Source: Lachnospiraceae bacterium (lineage in GTDB: Bacteria > Bacillota > Clostridia > Lachnospirales > Lachnospiraceae). Taken from it: DNA of 64,000 bases. The DNA lies in contig JAGBEO010000013.1 in assembly GCA_017936885.1 (NCBI GenBank), positions 1 through 64,000 on the forward strand, given 5' to 3'. The notes beneath the pieces were generated by a model. It did not search any database, had not been told where the DNA came from, and saw nothing but the letters and a program-made list of their open reading frames with translations. Position numbers and translations under genes: made by a program. Below, piece by piece: positions 24,751 to 33,293 of this stretch (positions are counted from its first letter, which is position 1; each line of letters opens with the position of its first letter).

Positions 24751-27108
24751 GTGTTCGTATCAATGAATTGGATCAAAGATTTCGTAGACTTAGAAGGTCA
24801 GGATCTTGAAAAATTAATACACAGATTTACATTATCCACAGCAGAAGTGGAAGGAATAGAATATAAGGGAAAAGATATTAAGGATGTGGTTGTCGGTGAA
24901 ATTCTTTCCTGTGAAGACCATCCCGATTCCGATCATCTGCATCTTCTGAAGGTAGATGCGGGAGATGCGGTTTATGACGTTGTCTGCGGGGCGCCGAATG
25001 CAAGAGCGGGCATTAAGACTGCTTTTTGTAAAGTGGGCGGAAGAGTCGGTGAAATCAAAATCAAACCGGCTAAGCTTCGTGGTCAGGTTTCTAACGGTAT
25101 GTGCTGTTCCGCCAAAGAGTTAGGCATTTCCGATGACCATTCGGGCATTATGGAACTGGATCAGGCATTGGCAAACGGAACCGATATAAAAGAACTTTTC
25201 CCGATTGAGGATGTTATTTTTGAAGTCGATAACAAGTCTTTGACTAACAGACCTGACTTATGGGGACACTATGGTATGGCCCGTGAATTTGCTGCTTTAA
25301 CCGGTCAGCAGATGAAACCGCTTGCCATCATGGAGAATCCCTATCAGGGAGAGGCTAAAGTTGCCGTTGAACTTAAGAACAAGCTGGCCTACCGTTATAC
25401 CAGTGTGCGCATCGAACATGTGACCAAAAAGGTAAGTCCTATGGAGATGCAGATTCGTCTGTACTATTGCGGAACGAGAGCTATCAATCTGCTTGCGGAT
25501 CTGACCAACTACATCATGCTGGAATTAGGACAGCCGACCCATGCTTTTGACGGTAATAAGATCGGTAAGATTGTTGTGGATACACCGAAAGAGGATATGA
25601 AGTTTACCACCCTGGATGGCGTGGAACGTGATATTACTACCGATACCCTGATGATTTATGATGACGAAACGCCGGTAGCTATTGCGGGAATTATGGGCGG
25701 ACTGGACAGTGAAATCGTGGACGATACGGATTCGGTTGTATTGGAATCGGCCAACTTTGATGCCGTCAGCATCAGAAAGTCCGCAGCAAGAATGGCACAT
25801 CGTACCGATGCCTCCGCACGATATGAGAAGACGCTTGATCCGGAAATGACAATGTTAGCAGTGAAGCGTTTTATGAAACTGCTTAAGGATATTGATCCTG
25901 ACTGCGAATGTGCAAGTCAGATTACCGATGTTTATCAGTATCAATATCCGGAAATCGAAATCAGTTTCGATAAACCGTTTGTAGACAGATATACGGGAAT
26001 TGATATTTCCTACGAGCGCATCAAAACTACGTTAGAGCAGCTTGGTTTTGCTACAACACAGGATGGTGAGAATTTTGTGTCGAAGGTTCCAAGCTGGAGA
26101 GCAACGAAGGATGTCAGCATGAAGGCGGACATTATCGAAGAGATTACCCGTATTTACGGATATGATAATTTTGAGATTAAGACAACCTTATCTCCGCTGC
26201 TTCCTGCCAAGACTACAGAGCGCAGAAAAGAAGAGAACCAGATTAAAGATCTGCTGGTTAAGACATATGCCATGAATGAGGTGCATACAAGAGTATGGTG
26301 TGATCCCGATGCGCTCAAAAATCTGGGGCTTGCGCCGGAAGAAAATGTGCGAATTCTGGGGAATGCGGATGATAACGGTATTCTCAGGACTTCTTTGTTC
26401 CAGAGCTTTTTACCGGTTGTATATAACAACCGCAATTATAAGCCGTCTTTCGGTGTTTTCGAAATCGGCAGAACTGTTCTTGGCGAGAAGGAAGACGGAG
26501 CCGCGGATGAACATCGTATGCTTGGCATTGCAATGTACAGTAAGGAGACAACAGAGAAGACGCTGTATATCAGTGCGGTACAGCTTGTCAACACCATTGT
26601 CAGCCAGTTAAAGCATAAAAAGGCAGAGTATGTCAAGATCGAAGCAGAACATGTATGGCAGCATCCGAAGAACACATCCGCGATTATGGTGGACGGCAAG
26701 AGAATCGGTGTGCTGAACACACTGCATCCGAAGACCCTGTCAAAGATTGCCAAGAATGCTTATGTTGTATGTGTAGAGATTGATATGGATGAGCTGCTTG
26801 CGGTAGAAGCAGCCGGACTTGAGTTTGCGGAGCCTTCCAGATTCCCCAGCGTGGAATATGACCTTTCCCTCTTAATGCCGGAAGGAGCCAGATTTGATAC
26901 GATTTCTACATGCTGGAAGAAATTAAAGATTAAAGAATTACGGGAAGTTTCTGTGATCGATATCTATGATGCACAAGGTGTTAAGAGTATTACCGTAAGA
27001 TTCTCTTTTGGATTAGACGACAGAACCCTGACCGGAGAAGAAGTGCAGAGCCATATTGATAAGATTCTGGCAAATCTGGAAACCATCGGGGTGAAGATGA
27101 AGCTGTAA
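24751..27108 (+). CDS. pheT: Phenylalanine-tRNA ligase beta subunit
   Basis: The 785-residue beta subunit provides tRNA binding and editing. It starts at GTG (MFVSMNWIKDFVDL), 8 bases after GGAGG. The order is a tRNA-binding OB fold (EGIEYKGKDIKDVVVGEIL, HPDSDHLHLLKVD), B3/B4 editing domain (LTNRPDLWGHYGMAREFA, YNGTRAINLLADLTNY-like segment), B5 domain, catalytic-like domain and the ferredoxin-fold anticodon-binding domain at the end (SRFPSVEYDLSLLMPE, VRFSFGLDDRTLTGEEV). Length is usual. Confidence 0.97.
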   Translation: MFVSMNWIKDFVDLEGQDLEKLIHRFTLSTAEVEGIEYKGKDIKDVVVGEILSCEDHPDSDHLHLLKVDAGDAVYDVVCGAPNARAGIKTAFCKVGGRVGEIKIKPAKLRGQVSNGMCCSAKELGISDDHSGIMELDQALANGTDIKELFPIEDVIFEVDNKSLTNRPDLWGHYGMAREFAALTGQQMKPLAIMENPYQGEAKVAVELKNKLAYRYTSVRIEHVTKKVSPMEMQIRLYYCGTRAINLLADLTNYIMLELGQPTHAFDGNKIGKIVVDTPKEDMKFTTLDGVERDITTDTLMIYDDETPVAIAGIMGGLDSEIVDDTDSVVLESANFDAVSIRKSAARMAHRTDASARYEKTLDPEMTMLAVKRFMKLLKDIDPDCECASQITDVYQYQYPEIEISFDKPFVDRYTGIDISYERIKTTLEQLGFATTQDGENFVSKVPSWRATKDVSMKADIIEEITRIYGYDNFEIKTTLSPLLPAKTTERRKEENQIKDLLVKTYAMNEVHTRVWCDPDALKNLGLAPEENVRILGNADDNGILRTSLFQSFLPVVYNNRNYKPSFGVFEIGRTVLGEKEDGAADEHRMLGIAMYSKETTEKTLYISAVQLVNTIVSQLKHKKAEYVKIEAEHVWQHPKNTSAIMVDGKRIGVLNTLHPKTLSKIAKNAYVVCVEIDMDELLAVEAAGLEFAEPSRFPSVEYDLSLLMPEGARFDTISTCWKKLKIKELREVSVIDIYDAQGVKSITVRFSFGLDDRTLTGEEVQSHIDKILANLETIGVKMKL

Positions 27109-27155
27109 TCGATGAAGTGACAGAAGCAGGAAGTTAAGAAAGGAAGGGCATCAGG

Positions 27156-28643
27156 ATGGAGCATAATAATACATGGGAAACCTACAGCACAAAGCAGCTG
27201 GAAGAAGTGGATGCTTTCGCGAAAGAGTATATGGCATTCTTAAACAACGGTAAAACCGAGCGGGAATGCATCGACCAGATCGTAAATACGATCGAGGATG
27301 CCGGATATCAGGAGCTTGAAGCGCTGATTAAGGCAGATAAGAAGCTGAAAGCCGGAGACAAGGTGTACTCCGTATGGATGAATAAATCCATCGTCATGTT
27401 CCGGATCGGTAAGAAGAGCATGACAGAGGGAATCAATATTTTAGGAGCACATATTGATTCCCCGCGTCTGGATATCAAGCAGAATCCTCTCTATGAGGAC
27501 GGCGGCTTCGCCTATCTGGACACCCACTATTACGGCGGCGTGAAGAAATACCAGTGGGTTACCATTCCTTTGGCGATTCATGGCGTGGTCGTGAAGAAGG
27601 ATGGCACTACGGTAGAAATCAATGTGGGCGAGAGTGAAGATGATCCGGTATTTTTCATATCTGATCTGCTGATTCACCTGGCACAGGAACAGTTGGAGAA
27701 GAAAGCGAATAAAGTCATCGAGGGTGAGGCATTGGATATCATCATCGGCAACAAACCGCTTGTGATCAATCAGGAGGAGCTGTCAGAGGAAGCAGATCAA
27801 GAAGAGAAGAAAGCGGACGGCTGTGAATCGAAAGCAGAGAACCAAAAGGACGGTAAAGAAGTGGCAAAAGCAGAGAAGGATGCCGTGAAAAAGGGTATTC
27901 TGGATATTCTGCAAAAGGCTTATGATATTGAGGAAGAAGATTTTATCTCTGCCGAGTTGGAAGTTGTTCCGGCCGGGAAGGCAAGAGAAGCCGGATTTGA
28001 CAGAAGTATGATCTTAGCTTACGGTCAGGACGACAGAGTGTGTGCTTTCTCTTCCTTAAAAGCGATGTTAGAGATCGGAGAGACTGACAGAACAGCCTGC
28101 TGTATTCTTGTAGATAAAGAGGAAGTGGGAAGCGTAGGCGCAACCGGTATGCAGTCGAAGTTTTTCGAAAATGCAGTGGCAGAGGTTATGAATCTGATCG
28201 GAGAGTACAGTGAATTAAATGTGCGCAGATGCCTTGCACATTCCTGTATGCTGTCCTCCGATGTAAGCAGTGCCTTTGATCCGTCTTATGCAGGCAGCTT
28301 TGATAAGAAAAATGTAGCCTATCTGGGCGGTGGTATGGTATTTAACAAATTTACCGGTTCCCGCGGCAAGTCCGGTTCCAATGATGCCAATGCAGAGTAT
28401 CTGGGGCATATCCGGGCTATCTTTGAGAAAGAAAAGGTGAATTTCCAGACTGCGGAACTGGGCAAGGTGGATTTAGGCGGCGGCGGTACGATTGCCTATA
28501 TTCTTGCGCTGTATGGCATGAACGTCATTGACAGCGGTGTGGCGGTTTTAAATATGCATGCACCCTGGGAAGCAACCAGCAAAGCGGATGTCTATGAGAC
28601 GAAACGCGGCTATGTGGCATTTTTAAATCATGCGGATCTGTAA
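27156..28643 (+). CDS. apeB: M18 family aspartyl aminopeptidase
   Basis: The 495-residue metallopeptidase removes N-terminal, often acidic, residues from peptides in the cytoplasm. LGAHIDSPRLD has the first zinc His and DTHYYGGVKKYQW the following loop. VDKEEVGSVGATG carries the catalytic Glu pair, SSDVSSAFDP an Asp ligand and LNMHAPWE the last His ligand. Residues about 208-250 form a Lys/Glu-rich insertion (EEADQEEKKADG..KDGKEVAKAEKDAV) of low complexity that would loop out of the core. GGAAGGG precedes the ATG. It lies between pheT and queA on the same strand with short gaps. Confidence 0.9.
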   Translation: MEHNNTWETYSTKQLEEVDAFAKEYMAFLNNGKTERECIDQIVNTIEDAGYQELEALIKADKKLKAGDKVYSVWMNKSIVMFRIGKKSMTEGINILGAHIDSPRLDIKQNPLYEDGGFAYLDTHYYGGVKKYQWVTIPLAIHGVVVKKDGTTVEINVGESEDDPVFFISDLLIHLAQEQLEKKANKVIEGEALDIIIGNKPLVINQEELSEEADQEEKKADGCESKAENQKDGKEVAKAEKDAVKKGILDILQKAYDIEEEDFISAELEVVPAGKAREAGFDRSMILAYGQDDRVCAFSSLKAMLEIGETDRTACCILVDKEEVGSVGATGMQSKFFENAVAEVMNLIGEYSELNVRRCLAHSCMLSSDVSSAFDPSYAGSFDKKNVAYLGGGMVFNKFTGSRGKSGSNDANAEYLGHIRAIFEKEKVNFQTAELGKVDLGGGGTIAYILALYGMNVIDSGVAVLNMHAPWEATSKADVYETKRGYVAFLNHADL

Positions 28644-28667
28644 AAGTATAAAAAGAAAGATAGACTT

Positions 28668-29726
28668 ATGAAAGAATTAAAAAAATCAGATTTTTATTTT
28701 GATTTGCCGGAGGAACTTATCGCACAGGACCCGCTGGAGGATCGTTCCGGTTCAAGGCTTCTGATGCTTGATAAAAATTCCGGCAGAACAGAACATCATA
28801 TTTTCAGAGACATTATCGATTACTTAAGACCAGGCGATTGTCTGGTCTTAAATAACACAAGAGTTCTTCCGGCAAGGCTTATGGGAGTCAAAGAAGATAC
28901 AGGAGCCTCTATAGAAGTACTGTTGTTAAAGCGCAGGGAAAATGATATTTGGGAAACCCTTGTAAAACCCGGAAAAAAGGCAAGACCGGGTACAAGGATC
29001 GTGTTTGGTGGCGGCAGCCTGAAAGCGGAAGTGCTGGATGTGGTAGAGGAAGGCAACCGCTTGATTCAGTTTACCTATGAAGGAATCTTCGAGGAAGTAT
29101 TGGACAGGCTCGGAGAAATGCCGCTGCCTCCTTACATAACCCATAAACTGCAGGATAAAAACCGCTATCAGACAGTGTATGCCAAGTACGACGGCTCTGC
29201 TGCGGCTCCCACGGCGGGACTGCATTTTACCCAGGATCTGCTTGCACGGATAGCGGATAAAGGGATAGATATTGCCTATGTCACTTTACATGTGGGTTTG
29301 GGAACGTTCCGTCCCGTGAAGGCGGACAATATTCTGGAGCATCATATGCATTCCGAGTATTATCAGGTGACAGAGGAAGCCGCAGAGAAAATAAACCGCG
29401 CCAAGGCAAGCGGAAACCGTGTGATCTGTGTAGGAACTACGAGCTGCCGTACCGTGGAAAGTGCGGCGGGGGAAGACGGTATAGTGGAAGCTGGCTGCGA
29501 TAATACGGAAATTTTTATTTATCCGGGTTATCGGTTTAAGGTATTAGACTGCCTGATTACGAACTTCCATTTGCCGGAATCAACCCTTGTGATGTTAGTT
29601 TCCGCTCTGGCAGGCAGGGATCATGTACTGGCTGCTTATGAGGAAGCGATTAGAGAAAAATACCGTTTCTTTAGTTTCGGAGATGCTATGTTCGTGACAG
29701 ATTCCTTTACAAAAGAGGACAAATAA
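28668..29726 (+). CDS. queA: tRNA preQ1(34) S-adenosylmethionine ribosyltransferase-isomerase
   Basis: The 352-residue enzyme transfers and isomerises the ribosyl part of S-adenosylmethionine onto preQ1 in tRNA, giving epoxyqueuosine. [18 protein letters not shown] at the start, [40 protein letters not shown] and [19 protein letters not shown] are the family's conserved segments. Length is standard. It starts 25 bases after apeB. No tgt or other queuosine gene is in the window downstream. Confidence 0.97.
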   Translation: MKELKKSDFYFDLPEELIAQDPLEDRSGSRLLMLDKNSGRTEHHIFRDIIDYLRPGDCLVLNNTRVLPARLMGVKEDTGASIEVLLLKRRENDIWETLVKPGKKARPGTRIVFGGGSLKAEVLDVVEEGNRLIQFTYEGIFEEVLDRLGEMPLPPYITHKLQDKNRYQTVYAKYDGSAAAPTAGLHFTQDLLARIADKGIDIAYVTLHVGLGTFRPVKADNILEHHMHSEYYQVTEEAAEKINRAKASGNRVICVGTTSCRTVESAAGEDGIVEAGCDNTEIFIYPGYRFKVLDCLITNFHLPESTLVMLVSALAGRDHVLAAYEEAIREKYRFFSFGDAMFVTDSFTKEDK

Positions 29727-29834
29727 GGTAGGATAGTGCATAGAAAGTAAGCAGCGGCCGGAAGAGAATGCTGTGGGTAGGATACACTGTCCGGCACGAT
29801 GCGAAATAGGGATGATTAGGAAAAGAGTAGTGGA

Positions 29835-30332
29835 ATGGAACATAAGAAACATAAAAATATAGGGCTTGAAATTGTTGTCATTGTGGCATCTGTTTTAGGT
29901 CTTATGTTGTTATTGTATTTTGTGATGATTGTATCGTTTCAAAGCGGTGATACGTCCAACAATGTGACGATGAGACTTTCATACCAGATCGCACAGCGTA
30001 TTTTTGAACATCCGACGCAGGATCAGATTAAAACGACCAGCTTGATGATCCGGTATGGAGCACATCTGGGCTTGTTTTTCGTGGTGGGGCTTGTGACCAC
30101 CTTTGTCAGTATGGTGATTTTCAGGAGATACTTTAGAATTCTTGGCGTGATCGCAGCCGGTGCGGTTTGTTATGTGCTTGCATATTATACGGAGTATTAT
30201 AAGCAATTCGTGGAGGGCAGACATTTTCAACTGTCGGATGCAACATTGAACTGGTATGGGAGTCTGGCGGGAATTCTTTGTATGGTCGGGTCTTATTTCC
30301 TGAACCGGCTGCTGGTGAAGCTGTCATCCTAG
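29835..30332 (+). CDS. VanZ-like membrane protein
   Basis: The 165-residue protein has four membrane helices. SFQSGDTSN after the first helix and RYGAHLGLFFVVGLV, then TEYYKQFVEGRHFQLSDATLN before the last helix, follow the VanZ family pattern (F-S-Q, K/R-x-x-H, D/E-x-x-Q, R-x-x-x-x-D). VanZ proteins give low teicoplanin resistance in some strains, but most chromosomal members have unknown envelope roles. No vancomycin operon genes are near. It ends just before a bidirectional terminator. Confidence 0.85.
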   Translation: MEHKKHKNIGLEIVVIVASVLGLMLLLYFVMIVSFQSGDTSNNVTMRLSYQIAQRIFEHPTQDQIKTTSLMIRYGAHLGLFFVVGLVTTFVSMVIFRRYFRILGVIAAGAVCYVLAYYTEYYKQFVEGRHFQLSDATLNWYGSLAGILCMVGSYFLNRLLVKLSS

Positions 30333-30375
30333 AGTCAGATATAGAGTCTCAAGAATATAGAATGTCAAAAAGAAA

Positions 30376-30460
30376 GCCTTGTCAGTTAACTGATTTCATT
30401 TCTGTGACGGAGCGTGAATGCGGATGTCATCAGGATAGTAAACTGACAAGGCATATTTTT
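30376..30460. terminator. Long-loop bidirectional terminator
   Basis: GCCTTGTCAGTT (30376-30387) pairs perfectly with AACTGACAAGGC (30441-30452), and the 53-base loop holds further stems (CTGAT/ATCAG, TGAC/GTCA). T-runs on both strands let it serve the VanZ-like gene and convergent aroA. Confidence 0.8.
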
Positions 30461-30502
30461 GTATCGTGTGGATACTTTTAATGTTATATTTTATTGCCGG
30501 GA

Positions 30503-31777
30503 TCAGCGGGTTAATTTGGCCAGATCCTCATAGAAATTCGGATAACTGATGGTAACAACATCGCTGCCTTTGATTGTAGTCTCGCCCGCTGCAACAAGAG
30601 AAGCGATAGCGAAGCTCATGGCGATCCGGTGATCCATATGGGAATCTACCACAGTGCCGTGAAGAGGCTTTCCACCGTTTATAATCATGCCGTCATCGGT
30701 ACCGGTAATATCACATCCCATTGCACTTAAGTGTTCTACCATCACGTCAATTCGGTTGGATTCCTTAACCTTTAACTCAGCAGCATCTTTGATAATAGTG
30801 GTACCTTCCGCACAGGCAGCCATAATATTGATGATTGGCAGTTCGTCAATCAGAGTAGGGATAATGTCGCCTTCGATCGTAATACCATGCAGGGCACTGT
30901 GCTTTACAAGCAAATCGGCAGTCGGTTCTCCTGCATTATTTTCATTGAGAAAAGTGATATCGCCGCCCATGGCCTGAGCAACTTTTATAATACCATTACG
31001 GGTTTTATTGATCCCTACGTTGTGGATGTAAACTTCAGCGCCCGGCACCAACAGTCCGGCAGCAATAAAGTAAGCAGCGGAAGAAATATCGCCGGGAACA
31101 TTGACTTTCTGTCCTTTTAAGACAGGCTCCGGCTGTATGATGGCAGTTTTATTTTCTGTACGGATATCTGCACCGAAATATTTCAGCATAATCTCGGAAT
31201 GATTGCGGCTGACGGTCGGTTCCGTTACCCTCGTCTCGCCGTCAGCATAGAGTCCTGCCAGCAGAATAGAAGATTTCACCTGCGCAGATGCCACCTTGGA
31301 ATGATAGTGGATACCGTGCAAAGGTGCACCCACGATACGCAAGGGTGCACAGTCGTTGCCGTTTACACTGGTAATATTGGCGCCCATCATGGATAAGGGT
31401 TCTATGATACGGCGCATGGGTCTTTTTTGGATAGAGGCATCTCCTGTGAGAGTGGTTTCAAAATTCTGGGCTGCCAGAATACCGGAAATCAGACGGGTAG
31501 TAGTGCCGCTGTTGCCTGCATCCAATATACAGGAAGGTGCCTGCAGACCGTGAAGCCCTTTGCCGTGAATCAGAATATGATCCGGTGTGTTTTCGATTTC
31601 AATCCCCATCTTACGGAAACAGTCTATCGTGGAAAGACAGTCCGCCCCTTGCAGGAAATTCGTAACTTCTGTTGTGCCTTCTGCCAAAGAACCGAACATC
31701 ACGGCTCTGTGGGAAATGGATTTATCGCCGGGAATGGTAACTTCCCCTTTTAAATATTTCGCTTTTTGAAAAATCAT
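30503..31777 (-). CDS. aroA: 3-phosphoshikimate 1-carboxyvinyltransferase (EPSP synthase)
   Basis: The 424-residue enzyme joins phosphoenolpyruvate to shikimate-3-phosphate in the aromatic amino acid pathway. PGDKSISHRAVMFGSLAEG (Lys/Ser/Arg binding), LDAGNSGTTTRLISGILA, GDASIQKRPMRRIIEPL and VKESNRIDVMVEHL with a final DHRIAMSFAIASL are family signatures. NSGTTTR with Thr/Thr/Thr after Gly, rather than NAGTAMRP, is common in the class II type. It is the second gene of a minus-strand pair with tyrA. Confidence 0.97.
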   Translation of the reverse strand: MIFQKAKYLKGEVTIPGDKSISHRAVMFGSLAEGTTEVTNFLQGADCLSTIDCFRKMGIEIENTPDHILIHGKGLHGLQAPSCILDAGNSGTTTRLISGILAAQNFETTLTGDASIQKRPMRRIIEPLSMMGANITSVNGNDCAPLRIVGAPLHGIHYHSKVASAQVKSSILLAGLYADGETRVTEPTVSRNHSEIMLKYFGADIRTENKTAIIQPEPVLKGQKVNVPGDISSAAYFIAAGLLVPGAEVYIHNVGINKTRNGIIKVAQAMGGDITFLNENNAGEPTADLLVKHSALHGITIEGDIIPTLIDELPIINIMAACAEGTTIIKDAAELKVKESNRIDVMVEHLSAMGCDITGTDDGMIINGGKPLHGTVVDSHMDHRIAMSFAIASLVAAGETTIKGSDVVTISYPNFYEDLAKLTR

Positions 31778-31881
31778 AATATACTCCTCTGATGTGCTTT
31801 GGTTGATTGGTTTCTGTTTCCTTTTACTACATTATACAGTGATAGTTGTATGGTTTAGACGTTGTATGATTTCGTGACGGT

Positions 31882-32979
31882 CTATCTGGTATGAATACCG
31901 TATCTATTATTCTGCAGAATCAATGTGGCGGCATTCAATGCATCTTTCGTATAGAATTCGATACGCAGTGCACCTTCGGCAAGTTCTCTGTTGTGATTGA
32001 TGCCGATATTTTTAATGCTCACATCGTGTCCCGCAAGCAGGGTAGCGATAGTCGCGATAGAACCCGGTTTATCTGCAATGTCAACGGTCAGTACATGTTC
32101 CGCCTTGATCGGCCCGCTGGATGCATTGGTAAAGGATTCCCGATAGCTTCTGGCTTGAGCGAAGAAGTCATAAATGGCATCTGTCAGGTGCTCATCGATG
32201 CAGGCGGCAATTTCGTTCAAATCGTCTATGTAATCCCTTAACAGTTGGGATATATTTTCCGTGTTCGTCAGGCAGATTTGCTGCCACATCGTCGGTGAAG
32301 AAGAAGCAATTCTCGTAATATCTTTAAATCCTCCGGCAGCGATCATTTTCATAACTCCTTCTTTGGAATCAGATTTTTTCACCAGATTGACTAAGGATGC
32401 CGCGATGACATGAGGCAGATGGGAGATGGCGGCAGTTACGTAGTCATGTTCTGCATAAGTTAAGATTAACGGAATTGCACCTATAGAACCGACTAAAGTC
32501 TGGTAGGCGGATATTTTTTCCTGGGCAACGCTATCGGAAGGGGTCAGAATATAATAGGCATTTTCCAGAAGGGATGCCTTGGAGTTCTGATAACCGAACC
32601 GTTCGGAACCTGCCATGGGATGCCCGCCGATAAACTGCTTCTTTAAGCCCAGTGATTCAATGTGCTTATGAATCCCTGTCTTAACGCTTCCGACATCCGT
32701 CAGAATGGTATTTTCAGATAAATATTGCTTTAACAGGAGCAGGTTTTCATCATTATGGGATACCGGAGCGCATAAGAATATATAATCACAGCAGTGAAAA
32801 GTATCATCAATGGCTGTACAGATCTGATCAATGACCTTTTCCTCCAGGGAGAGGTTTAAAGATGCCGTATTGATGTCATATGCAATTAAATGTGCATCGG
32901 GAATGTTAGTGCGAATTGCTTTGGCGATGGAACCGCCGATTAGTCCAAGACCGATAAAACCACAGGTAAGAGTACTCAT
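31882..32979 (-). CDS. tyrA: Prephenate dehydrogenase with ACT domain
   Basis: The 365-residue NAD-dependent enzyme makes 4-hydroxyphenylpyruvate for tyrosine. The Rossmann motif GFIGLGLIGGSIAKAI is at the N-terminus, followed by FLCAPVSHN, LTDVGSVKTGIHKHIE, FIGGHPMAGSE and SHLPHVIAASLV. A C-terminal ACT domain (from about residue 290, HVLTVDIADKPGSIATIATL) suggests allosteric control by an amino acid, likely tyrosine. It precedes aroA by about 100 bases on the minus strand. Confidence 0.95.
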   Translation of the reverse strand: MSTLTCGFIGLGLIGGSIAKAIRTNIPDAHLIAYDINTASLNLSLEEKVIDQICTAIDDTFHCCDYIFLCAPVSHNDENLLLLKQYLSENTILTDVGSVKTGIHKHIESLGLKKQFIGGHPMAGSERFGYQNSKASLLENAYYILTPSDSVAQEKISAYQTLVGSIGAIPLILTYAEHDYVTAAISHLPHVIAASLVNLVKKSDSKEGVMKMIAAGGFKDITRIASSSPTMWQQICLTNTENISQLLRDYIDDLNEIAACIDEHLTDAIYDFFAQARSYRESFTNASSGPIKAEHVLTVDIADKPGSIATIATLLAGHDVSIKNIGINHNRELAEGALRIEFYTKDALNAATLILQNNRYGIHTR

Positions 32980-33178
32980 AATAATACCATGCCCTTCTTA
33001 AGCCTGCCTCTTTAGCGTCAGCAGACTATCTTAATTTTTGTATTTAATATAGCATTTTGGAAAGGGAAAAGCAAGAATACACGGTCATGTATGGGCGGAA
33101 GTGTGGTGGAAACGTCGTGACAATTCAGCCGTAAAGTCAGCAGATTATGATAAATGTGTGCAAAATGCATAATAGATA

Positions 33179-33207
33179 TTGAAATTGATAATAAAATTTA
33201 GTAAAAT
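33179..33207 (+). promoter_or_regulatory. Sigma-A promoter of the EF-G-like gene
   Basis: TTGAAA (33179-33184) and TAAAAT (33202-33207) are separated by 17 bases, 87 bases before the start codon, in an AT-rich region. Confidence 0.65.
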
Positions 33208-33293
33208 ATATTTACAATTTGTGTTTTGGAAATGAAAAGATCGAATATTCCGCCAAAACGACAGAGAATAACAGAATTGGAGGGTTACACGAT

